Assembly: GCF_014655715.1 (NCBI RefSeq)
Contig: NZ_BNBM01000011.1
Span: forward strand, 186,001-250,000
Origin: Streptomyces lanatus
GTDB taxonomy: Bacteria; Actinomycetota; Actinomycetes; Streptomycetales; Streptomycetaceae
Direction: 5' to 3'
Length of the DNA: 64,000 nucleotides
Position numbers and translations under genes: made by a program. The notes beneath the pieces are model-generated. The model was not told the origin of the DNA, made no database searches, and saw nothing but the letters and a program-made list of their open reading frames with translations. Shown here piece after piece: positions 44,617-51,644 of this stretch (its first letter is position 1; every line of letters starts with the position of its first letter).

Positions 44617-45495
44617 TCAGCGGGCCAGCAGTTCCCGCAGCGCCTTCGCGATGTCGTCCGGCGCCTCCTCGGCCATGAAGTGGCCGCAGGTCACCGTGGT
44701 GTGCCGGAGATCGGGCGCCCAGGCACCCCACAGCGCCGCCGCGTCGAAGCCGAGGGCCGCGCCCCAGTCCTGCTGGAGCACACCGACCGGCATCCGCAGC
44801 GTGCGCCCCGCGTCCCGGTCGGCCCGGTCGTGCTCGATGTCGATGCCGGCGGAGGCCCGGTAGTCGGCGACGATCGAGGGCACCGCCTCGCGGCAGGCCG
44901 CCAGGTAGGCCGCGCGGACCTCGTCCGGGACGGCCTCCCGGTCGGTCGTCCAGATGTCGAGGAAATGGCCGAAGAACGCGTCCGGCGCGGCACTGATCAT
45001 GCGTTCCGGCAGGCCGGGCGGCTGCGCCATCAGATAGAGGTGGAAGCCGACCGAGGCCGTGACGCCCCGCATCACGTCCCACATGTCGAGGGTCGGCAGG
45101 ACGTCCAGACACGCCAGGTGCGTCACCGCGTCGGGATGGTCGAGCGCGGCCCGGAACGCCACCAGGGCCCCGCGGTCGTGCCCGGCGAGGGCGAAGCGCT
45201 CATGGCCGAGCGCACCGGCCAGGGCCACGATGTCCGCGGCCATGGTCCGCTTGGCGTACACGGCGCCATCGGTCTCGGCGGGCTTGTCGCTGGCGCCGTA
45301 GCCGCGCAGGTCCGGGCAGATCACCGTGTGGTCGGCGGCGAGATCGACGGCCACATGGCGCCACATCAGATGGGTCTGCGGGAAACCGTGCAACAGCACG
45401 ACGGGCGAGCCCGAACCGCCGACGGCCGCGTGCAGTGACACGCCGTCGGCGACCGGGACGCTGTGGTGATCGAAGCCGGGGATGACGGGAGGCAT
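44617..45495 (-). CDS. Alpha/beta hydrolase (epoxide hydrolase/haloacetate dehalogenase-like)
   Basis: 292 residues from ATG 45495 with AAGGAG 8 bp upstream. The oxyanion loop is VLLHGFPQTHLMWR, the nucleophile elbow GHDRGALVAF carries Asp instead of Ser, and the catalytic His is in CGHFMAEEAPDDI. The Asp nucleophile places it with epoxide hydrolases and fluoroacetate-type dehalogenases rather than esterases. The cap domain contains DIWTTDREAVPDEV. It stands next to the broken dioxygenase gene, and might have belonged to the same ancestral region. Substrate unknown. Confidence 0.9.
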   Translation of the reverse strand: MPPVIPGFDHHSVPVADGVSLHAAVGGSGSPVVLLHGFPQTHLMWRHVAVDLAADHTVICPDLRGYGASDKPAETDGAVYAKRTMAADIVALAGALGHERFALAGHDRGALVAFRAALDHPDAVTHLACLDVLPTLDMWDVMRGVTASVGFHLYLMAQPPGLPERMISAAPDAFFGHFLDIWTTDREAVPDEVRAAYLAACREAVPSIVADYRASAGIDIEHDRADRDAGRTLRMPVGVLQQDWGAALGFDAAALWGAWAPDLRHTTVTCGHFMAEEAPDDIAKALRELLAR

Positions 45496-45632
45496 GGCTC
45501 CGCTCCTTGGATGTTCGTCGGGGGGTTGGGGCAACGCCTCGATCCTCCAGGGCGCGGATGAGCAGTGGATGAGCGGCGGGTCGGGGCCGTTCCTCTTGAC
45601 ACCCCCTCACACCCCTTCTAACGTCTGGTCGA

Positions 45633-45661
45633 ATTTGCGAACGCCGTCCTGTATTTCGAAC
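45633..45661 (+). promoter_or_regulatory. Direct repeat ahead of the GH43-AbfB gene
   Basis: ATTTGCGAAC and ATTTCGAAC, 10 bp apart, lie 17 bp before the ATG in an AT-rich patch of a 182-bp intergenic region. Probable regulator-binding site; the regulator is not identifiable. Confidence 0.4.
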
Positions 45662-45677
45662 AGACAGGAACCCGCAC

Positions 45678-47111
45678 ATGCCCGCGCTTCTCTCGCGGCT
45701 GGCGGCGATATGCGCCGCCGCCTGCCTGCTCTTCACCTCCCAAGTCCTGGCCACGCCTCAACCGGCCGCTGCCGCCGAGCCGGGCTATCTGATGGTGCAC
45801 TTCACCGGGGAGGGGTCGACCAACCAGCAGATGTACCTCTCGCACAGCCAGGACGGCGTGCACTGGAACGACCTCGACGGCGGCGGCATGGTCCTGCGCT
45901 CCACGGTGGGCACACGCGGGGTGCGTGACCCCGCCCTCGTCCGTGCCCCGGAGGGCGGCAAGTACTGGATCGTCGCGACCGACCTGTGCATCGGTTGCGG
46001 ACAGTCCTGGGGCGACGCCCAGAACAACGGCAGCCGCAATCTGGTGGTGTGGGAGTCCACGGACCTGGTCACCTGGTCCCAGCCGTGGCTGCTGAACGTC
46101 GCGGGCGACATCCCCGACGGGCGCAACGCGTGGGCGCCCGAGGCGATCTGGGACCCGGCGACGAAGGACTACGTCCTGTACTGGGCGACGAACGCGACCC
46201 TCGACGGCGTGCTGAAGCACCGCATCTACTACGCGCGTACGTCCGACTTCCGCACGGTCACCACCCCGCAGCTGTACATAGACCGCCCCGGCACCCAGGG
46301 CATCATCGACACCCAGATCATCGAGACGCCGGCCGGCGTCTCCGACTACCGCTATGTCCGGGCCTCCGGCGACGGGCAGATCACGCTCGAAGGCAGCGAC
46401 TCGATCCTGGGGACGTGGACCCGCCTCGGCGACCTCTCCGGCATCGGCCTCACCGGCTCGCAGGTCGAGGGCCCGATGTGGATGAAGTTCAACGGCCGTG
46501 ACGAATGGGCCCTCTACCTCGACCAGTACGCCTCCGGCGGCGGCTACATGCCGGTCCTGACCACCGACCCGTCCGATCCCGCCGCCTACCGGAAGCAGAC
46601 GGCGGGCAGTTACGACATGGGCGGCACCAAGAAGCGCCACGGCTGGATCCTCAACCTGACGGCCGCCGAGGAGAGCCGGGTGCTGGCGCGCTGGCCGGGC
46701 ACCGTGGTCAACCGGCTCCAGTCGTACAACTTCCAGGACCGGTATGTGCGGCACGCCAATTTCGACGTGCGCATCGATCCGGGTGTCAGCCCGGCCGAGG
46801 ACTCGGGATTCCGGCTGCGGACCGGCCTGGCCGGCTCCGGCACCGTCTCCTTCGAGTCGGTCAACTTCCCCGGGTACTTCCTGCGGCACGCCGGATTCGA
46901 CCTCCAGCTCGTCCACAACGACGGCACCGGTCAGTTCGCCGCGGACGCGAGTTTCCGTAAGGTGGCTGGGCTCGCTGACTCGGCGTGGTCGTCGTTCCAG
47001 CCGTACAACTTCCCGGATCGGTACATCAGGCACTACGGGTTTCAGCTGCGGCTGGATCCGATCACGACGGAGGCGGGGCGTGGGGATGCCACGTTTCGTG
47101 TGACGAGCTGA
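45678..47111 (+). CDS. Secreted GH43-like hydrolase with C-terminal AbfB (CBM42) domain
   Basis: 477 residues. A signal peptide (LAAICAAACLLFTSQVLATPQPAAA) is followed by a five-bladed propeller-type catalytic region of the GH43 kind (about 35-325; RDPALVRAPEGGKYWIVATD, NAWAPEAIWDPATKDYVLYWAT, GSQVEGPMWMKFNGRDEWALYLDQY). Residues about 345-477 are an AbfB arabinose-binding trefoil with the repeated pattern LQSYNFQDRYVRHANFDVRID, VNFPGYFLRHAGFDLQL and YNFPDRYIRHYGFQLRLD. It likely removes arabinose from plant hemicellulose or arabinan outside the cell. The pair of repeats upstream suggests induction. A hairpin follows the gene. Confidence 0.9.
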   Translation: MPALLSRLAAICAAACLLFTSQVLATPQPAAAAEPGYLMVHFTGEGSTNQQMYLSHSQDGVHWNDLDGGGMVLRSTVGTRGVRDPALVRAPEGGKYWIVATDLCIGCGQSWGDAQNNGSRNLVVWESTDLVTWSQPWLLNVAGDIPDGRNAWAPEAIWDPATKDYVLYWATNATLDGVLKHRIYYARTSDFRTVTTPQLYIDRPGTQGIIDTQIIETPAGVSDYRYVRASGDGQITLEGSDSILGTWTRLGDLSGIGLTGSQVEGPMWMKFNGRDEWALYLDQYASGGGYMPVLTTDPSDPAAYRKQTAGSYDMGGTKKRHGWILNLTAAEESRVLARWPGTVVNRLQSYNFQDRYVRHANFDVRIDPGVSPAEDSGFRLRTGLAGSGTVSFESVNFPGYFLRHAGFDLQLVHNDGTGQFAADASFRKVAGLADSAWSSFQPYNFPDRYIRHYGFQLRLDPITTEAGRGDATFRVTS

Positions 47112-47124
47112 CATGACCGTTGGC

Positions 47125-47169
47125 GGCTGCGGGTGAGTGGGGGCTGGTCGCGCAGTTCCCCGCGCCCCT
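47125..47169. repeat. Interspersed 45-bp intergenic repeat, copy 2
   Basis: Begins GGCTGCGGG and ends GGTCGCGCAGTTCCCCGCG-CCCCT. Same length and ends as the copy at 25976-26020, also between converging genes (GH43 and SDR), 14 bp after the GH43 stop. Confidence 0.7.
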
Positions 47170-47173
47170 GAAA

Positions 47174-47200
47174 GAAGGGCACTGCAGCGGGCGGCCCTTC
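47174..47200. terminator. Hairpin between converging GH43 and SDR genes
   Basis: GAAGGGC and GCCCTTC form a perfect 7-bp stem with a 13-base loop, directly after the interspersed repeat. It could end transcripts from both sides. Confidence 0.5.
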
Positions 47201-47225
47201 ACAACCCGCAGCCGCGATCACCACC

Positions 47226-48065
47226 TCACCCACGCCGCATATGCCGCCTGATCCACGCCGCCTGACCGCCATCCACCAGCAGATCCGTTCCGGTGATGTA
47301 CTGCGCCTGCGGCCCCGTCAGGAACGCCGCCGCGTCGGCGATCTCGCCCGGTGTGCCGGGGCGCTCCGCCCCGCAGGCGTCGAGCATCTGGAGCATGTGG
47401 TCGCCGGAGGCGCCGTCGGCCTCCGCCTTGGCCATGGCGGTGGCGATGACGCCCGGGCTGATGGAGTTGACGCGGGCCCCGCGCTCGTTCCAGGCGAGTG
47501 CGGCGGCCTGGACCCGCACCAGGTTGGCGCGTTTGGCGAGCATGTACGCGGCGATGGAGTCGTCCCCGAGGGCGGCGACCGCCGTCAGGCCGAGCAGTTC
47601 CTCCGCGGGAGCCGACGCGAACGCGGCCTCGTCCTCGGGGCCGATCCGCGCCATGTGGCCGGCCACGCTGGCGACGCAGACCAGCGAGGTGCCGCGGACG
47701 GCCACCTTCTCGAACGCCTCGATCACATACACCGTGCCGAGCAGATCGACGTCGAGGATCGTGCGCACCGACGCCGTCGCCGCGGACACGCCCGCGGTGT
47801 GCACTACGGCGGTGAGACGTCCCGCGTCGGCCGCGGTGCGGGCCAGCTCCTCGACCGACGCGCGGTCGGAGACATCGGTCGGCACGCCGCGCGCGTCATA
47901 TCCCTCGGCGCGCAACGCTTCGACGGCACGGTCGAGCGGCTCACGGAAGGCGTCGGCGAGGATCAGGGTCCGCCCGCTGCCCAGCCGCCGCGCCACCGCG
48001 GTCCCCATGCCGCCGGCGCCGGTGACGACGACCACGTCACGCGCGTCGTCCGTACGGTTCTGCAT
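47226..48065 (-). CDS. Short-chain dehydrogenase/reductase
   Basis: 279 residues from ATG 48065, AAGGAGG 7 bp upstream. The cofactor motif is VVVTGAGGMGTAVARRL, the catalytic Tyr-x3-Lys is YMLAKRAN, preceded by the Ser in VASVAGHM, and the C-terminal SPGVIATAM and TGTDLLVDGG match classical SDRs. An unusual insertion of about 30 residues (IGPEDEAAFASAPAEELLGLTAVAAL) lies between the active Ser and Tyr. It is the last gene of the P450-ferredoxin-reductase-SDR operon and probably oxidises the hydroxyl that the P450 makes. Confidence 0.92.
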   Translation of the reverse strand: MQNRTDDARDVVVVTGAGGMGTAVARRLGSGRTLILADAFREPLDRAVEALRAEGYDARGVPTDVSDRASVEELARTAADAGRLTAVVHTAGVSAATASVRTILDVDLLGTVYVIEAFEKVAVRGTSLVCVASVAGHMARIGPEDEAAFASAPAEELLGLTAVAALGDDSIAAYMLAKRANLVRVQAAALAWNERGARVNSISPGVIATAMAKAEADGASGDHMLQMLDACGAERPGTPGEIADAAAFLTGPQAQYITGTDLLVDGGQAAWIRRHMRRG

Positions 48066-48093
48066 GAACAACCTCCTTGTGATCGACTCGGGG

Positions 48094-49284
48094 TCAGGCC
48101 ACCTCGGTGGCCGTGTTCTCGGGCCGCACCGCTTCCCGCCAGGTCGCCCCGCCGGCGATGGCCTGCCGCCAGGCACGGATCGCCTTGGGCGGCATGCCGA
48201 CGGAGAGGACACCGGTCAGCCGCTGACCGGTGCGGTACGCGGCGAGGAACCGGCGATCCGCCAAGTCGCCCTCCACCACGGCGACTTCGTCGTGGCCGCG
48301 CAGATAGCCGTACGCCTGGACCTTCATGTCGTACTGGTCCGACCAGAAGTACGGCACCGGCGCGAACGGCCTGCGGGCCTCCGGCGCGGCGAGCAGGTTG
48401 CGGGCGGCCGCCATGCCCTGCTCGGCGGCGTTCGTACGGTGCTCGATCCGCATCGCCACCCCGAACAACGGGTTGTGCCAGCGGGCGACGTCACCGGCCG
48501 CGTACACGCCCTGGGCGACCTCGCAGTACTGGTCGCAGACCACCCCGTCGCCCACCGCGAGCCCGCTGTCCGTCAGCCACTCGGTGTTGGGGAGCGAACC
48601 GATGGCGACCAGGATCTCGTCGGCCTCCACCAACTCGCCGTCGGCCAGCCGCACCCCGTCCTCCGTCACCTCGGCGACGGTGACCCCGGTACGCAGGTTC
48701 ACCCCGTGGTCGAGGTGGGCCTGGGACAGCACCCGGCCGACCTCGGTGCCGACGGCGTGGGCCAGCGGGACGGGCGCCGGTTCGAGCAGGGTCACCTCGC
48801 AGCCCAGGCGCCAGGCCACGGCGGCGGCCTCGGCCCCGAGGAACCCGGCGCCCACCACGACCAGGCGTCTGCCCGGACTCAGCCGGTCGCGCAGGGCGAG
48901 CGCGTCGTCCAGGCTGCGCAGGACGTGCGCACCCTCCCCGGGCAGCCGACGCGGTCGTACCCCGGTGGCCAGGATCAGCCCGTCGTACGGCACCCCCGAG
49001 CCATTGGCCAGACGTACCGTACGGTCCGTCACGTCCAGCCCGGTCGCCGCGAGCCCCAGCCGCAGATCGAGGTTGAGGGCGTCGAGGTCCGCGTAGGCGC
49101 GCAGGGGCAGTTGCTGGGTGCTCCACTCGCCGGAAAGGATCTGCTTCGACAGCGGAGGACGGTCGTATGGCGCGTGCGGCTCGTCTCCGACGAGGGTGAG
49201 CGTGCCGTCGTAGCCCTCCCGGCGCAGGGTCTCGGCCGCCGCGAGTCCGGCGGCCGAGGCACCCACGACCACGATGCGCCTCAC
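48094..49284 (-). CDS. Ferredoxin reductase (FAD/NAD(P)H)
   Basis: 396 residues. FAD motif VVVGASAAGLAAAETLRR at the N-terminus, NAD-binding motif VVVGAGFLGAEAAAVAWRL near residue 150, and second FAD motif GVYAAGDVARWHNP. The C-terminal domain with WSDQYDMKVQAYGY is typical of putidaredoxin-reductase-like enzymes serving P450s. The start GTG 49284 overlaps the ferredoxin stop (GTGA). It passes electrons from NAD(P)H to the small ferredoxin encoded just before it, which feeds the P450. Confidence 0.94.
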   Translation of the reverse strand: MRRIVVVGASAAGLAAAETLRREGYDGTLTLVGDEPHAPYDRPPLSKQILSGEWSTQQLPLRAYADLDALNLDLRLGLAATGLDVTDRTVRLANGSGVPYDGLILATGVRPRRLPGEGAHVLRSLDDALALRDRLSPGRRLVVVGAGFLGAEAAAVAWRLGCEVTLLEPAPVPLAHAVGTEVGRVLSQAHLDHGVNLRTGVTVAEVTEDGVRLADGELVEADEILVAIGSLPNTEWLTDSGLAVGDGVVCDQYCEVAQGVYAAGDVARWHNPLFGVAMRIEHRTNAAEQGMAAARNLLAAPEARRPFAPVPYFWSDQYDMKVQAYGYLRGHDEVAVVEGDLADRRFLAAYRTGQRLTGVLSVGMPPKAIRAWRQAIAGGATWREAVRPENTATEVA

Positions 49285-49484
49285 TGGTCGACCAGCCGGA
49301 TCGCCGCGGCCGGGCAGATGGCCACCGCCTCGCGCACTTCGTCGAGCAGTTCGTCGCCGGGGTGCTCCTCCAGGAGGATCGCCACGCCGTCGTCGTCCCG
49401 CTGGTCGAAGACATCAGGGGCGGCCATCACGCACTGCCCCGATGCCACGCACTTCGGTACGTCCAGTTCCACACGCATGCTCAT
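49281..49484 (-). CDS. 3Fe-4S-type ferredoxin
   Basis: 67 residues from ATG 49484, selected because GAGG lies 8 bp upstream. KCVASGQCVMAAPDVF and AICPAAAI give the Cys-x5-Cys and Cys-Pro pattern of Streptomyces P450 ferredoxins with a 3Fe-4S cluster. It sits between the P450 gene (36 bp gap) and the reductase gene (4-bp overlap), which makes the electron partner obvious. An in-frame ATG 6 bp upstream is less likely because it is too close to the ribosome-binding site. Confidence 0.94.
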   Translation of the reverse strand: MSMRVELDVPKCVASGQCVMAAPDVFDQRDDDGVAILLEEHPGDELLDEVREAVAICPAAAIRLVDQ

Positions 49485-49520
49485 CACCATTACCTCGGTT
49501 CTCTTCGTGGGGGGCGTGGG

Positions 49521-50762
49521 TCACCAGGCCACGGGCATGCCGTGCACGCCGTAGGTGGTGCCGGTGTGGTCGAACTCCAGGTCCTCGATCGCCGCGTCCA
49601 GGCGCAGCGTGGGGATACGGCGGTAGAGGGTGCCGTAGACGACCTGGAGTTCGAGGCGGGCCAGGTTCTGGCCGAGGCACTGGTGGGGGCCGTAGCCGAA
49701 CGCCTGGTGGATCCGGGCCGGGCGGGTGAGGTCGAGGCGTTCGGCCTCGGGGAACACCTCGGGGTCCCAGTTCGCGGCATGCAGGTCGAAGATCATGCCG
49801 TCGCCCTTGCGGATGACGACGTCGCCGATCTCGATGTCGTCCTTGGCGACCCGGCGCACCCCGGTCTGCACGATGGTCAGGTAGCGCAGCACCTCGTCCA
49901 CAGCGTTGGCGATGACCTTCGGGTCGTCGGTCTCGCGCAACAGGGCCAACTGGTCGGGGTGTTGGAGCAGGGCGAGGGTGCCGAGGCTGATCATCGTGGC
50001 GGTGGTCTCATGGCCGGCGATCAGCATCGCCACGCCCATGGAGACGGCCTCGGCGTGCGTCATCTCGCCGGCCTGGACCCGTCCGGCCATCTCCGACAGC
50101 ACGTCCTTGCCGGGGGTGGCCGTCTTCTGCCGGATCAGGTTGTCCAGGTACGCGACCAGTTCACCGCTGGCCCTCCGGGCATCCTCCGGCGCCGCCGAGC
50201 CGTCCAGCACCAGGCTGCTGCTGCGCTGGAAGAAGTCGTGGTCGTCGTACGGCACGCCGAGCAGCTCGGCGATCACCAGCGACGGCACCGGCAGCGCGAA
50301 CGCCTTGAGCAGATCGGTCGGGTTGGGACCGGCCAGCATCTCGTCGATCAGGTCGTCGACGATCTTCTGGATCGGCGCCCGCATCTTCTCGATCCGCTTG
50401 ACGACGAACGGCCCGTTCACGGTCCGCCGCAGCCGCGTGTGCTCCGGCGCGTCCGTGTTGGTGATCAGCCGCGGGGTCACCGGCGCGATCTCCGCGCGGT
50501 GCGCGTTCACATACGGGAAGCCGGGGTTGAGGTCGTCGTCGCTGACCCGGGAGTCGGGCAGCAGGGCACGCTGGTCGGCGTGGCGGGTGATGAGCCAGGG
50601 GGTGCTGCCGTTCCAGATCTTCACCTTCGTGATCGGTTTCCCGGCGCGCAGCGCCTGCGCGGTGGGGGCGGGGGCCAGCGGGCACCCGGCCGCCCGCGGC
50701 AGCGGATACTCCGGCAGCGGCTCGGTCGCGCCGGTGACAGGGCAGGACAAGGCATCGGACAT
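49521..50762 (-). CDS. Cytochrome P450 (CYP105-like)
   Basis: 413 residues from ATG 50762, with GAGGAG 6 bp upstream. The I-helix oxygen-binding motif is AGHETTAT, the K-helix ExxR is EVLR, and the haem-binding loop is FGYGPHQCLGQ with Cys362 as the iron ligand. The overall form is a class I bacterial P450. Complete partners (ferredoxin, reductase, SDR) follow in the same transcript. It may tailor a natural product or degrade a foreign compound. The lipopeptide-synthase genes start 3 kb away on the other strand, so a shared role is possible but unproven. Confidence 0.95.
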   Translation of the reverse strand: MSDALSCPVTGATEPLPEYPLPRAAGCPLAPAPTAQALRAGKPITKVKIWNGSTPWLITRHADQRALLPDSRVSDDDLNPGFPYVNAHRAEIAPVTPRLITNTDAPEHTRLRRTVNGPFVVKRIEKMRAPIQKIVDDLIDEMLAGPNPTDLLKAFALPVPSLVIAELLGVPYDDHDFFQRSSSLVLDGSAAPEDARRASGELVAYLDNLIRQKTATPGKDVLSEMAGRVQAGEMTHAEAVSMGVAMLIAGHETTATMISLGTLALLQHPDQLALLRETDDPKVIANAVDEVLRYLTIVQTGVRRVAKDDIEIGDVVIRKGDGMIFDLHAANWDPEVFPEAERLDLTRPARIHQAFGYGPHQCLGQNLARLELQVVYGTLYRRIPTLRLDAAIEDLEFDHTGTTYGVHGMPVAW

Positions 50763-51130
50763 GGCATCTCCTCGATGAGGTGGGGGTCCGGAGACACGGC
50801 GGTCGAAACGCTCGACCACCAGCAGGGAAGCGGAGCGGGCTGACAACTTCGGGCCAGCACCCTGACAGCAACCTGACGTGACGCAGGTCATACGCCGAGA
50901 TGGGCGACCTGGGCGGTATGCCCAGCCCCGCAGGGAAGCGGTGAACTTCCTGCCGCCAACGATCCCGTCAACGGCCCTTCCGCCACGAGGGAGCACACTC
51001 CCGAACGCGGGTGTAGCTTGCTCCACCATCGGTTCGGGAGTGCGCTCCCTCGTGACGCCGTACGGGCGACGGGATCGTGGACGGCGGAGATCACGAGAGC
51101 CGTCGAGCTCCCCGTACCGAAGGAATCCTC
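50763..51130. other. 368-bp intergenic region with long inverted repeat
   Basis: This gap separates the divergent P450 operon and the small membrane-protein gene. It has no plausible gene. It holds a 23-bp-arm inverted repeat (50984-51054) whose loop contains the second copy of a 16-bp near-palindrome. The 200 bp nearest the P450 gene show no clear promoter. Confidence 0.6.
50984..51054. repeat. Long inverted repeat enclosing a shared regulatory motif
   Basis: The arms 50984-51006 and 51032-51054 are complementary at 22 of 23 positions; the left arm begins CACGAGGGAGC and the right arm ends GCTCCCTCGTG. The 25-bp loop holds GTGTAGC-TT-GCTCCAC at 51011-51026, which also occurs (centre CC) at 23842-23857. 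Ends 76 bp before the membrane-protein gene. Confidence 0.85.
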
Positions 51131-51550
51131 ATGACGTCGAAATCGCCTCTGGCCATCGTGAAGTCGTTCGTCGCCGGTCTGCTGCTCTGGTCGTTCTTCG
51201 CCGCCGGCCTGGCCGCGAGCATGGGGGCCGGTGCGGTCCTGGACGGCACGGAGAAGAACGCGGCGACGTTCGCCGGTGTCGCCGTCGCGCTGGTGACCGG
51301 CGCGCGCATCACTAAGAAGCCGAGGATCAAGGCGTTTCTGTCGACGCGGCCGGTGCTGTGGTTCCTGTTCCTGTTCAACGGCGCCGTGGCGGTGGCCTCG
51401 TACTTCGCCATGGACGGTGCCAAGGGCATCGCGACCGCGGCCGGCATGGGTTTGGTCGCCCTGGGAGCGGCCGGCGGCCTCGTGGCCGGCCGCCGCCAGC
51501 CGGTCGGCGGGGCCGAGCGGGCGACGGCTGCTGGTGGGTCGACCACATGA
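51131..51550 (+). CDS. Small membrane protein of unknown function
   Basis: 139 residues from ATG 51131, AAGGA 7 bp upstream. Four hydrophobic stretches are visible: IVKSFVAGLLLWSFFAAGLAASMGAG, AATFAGVAVALVTGA, PVLWFLFLFNGAVAVASYFA and IATAAGMGLVALGAAGGLVAG. No known motif was recognised. The upstream region carries a long inverted repeat with a regulatory-type motif also found ahead of the histidine kinase gene at 23.8 kb, so control by that system is possible. The gene ends 95 bp before the SARP regulator. Confidence 0.7.
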   Translation: MTSKSPLAIVKSFVAGLLLWSFFAAGLAASMGAGAVLDGTEKNAATFAGVAVALVTGARITKKPRIKAFLSTRPVLWFLFLFNGAVAVASYFAMDGAKGIATAAGMGLVALGAAGGLVAGRRQPVGGAERATAAGGSTT

Positions 51551-51644
51551 TCGGTCGGCGGCGCGGCGGACTATCGTGAATCACCGCGGACCGCGCATTC
51601 CGTCGGTGGCGGTTGACCCGCGACGGTGGAGGGCGGTGACAGAC

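Noticed and set aside
47500..51000. The P450 operon as a definite part of the lipopeptide cluster
   Set aside because: It is on the opposite strand with two unrelated genes between, and no shared regulatory site was found; kept only as a possibility.
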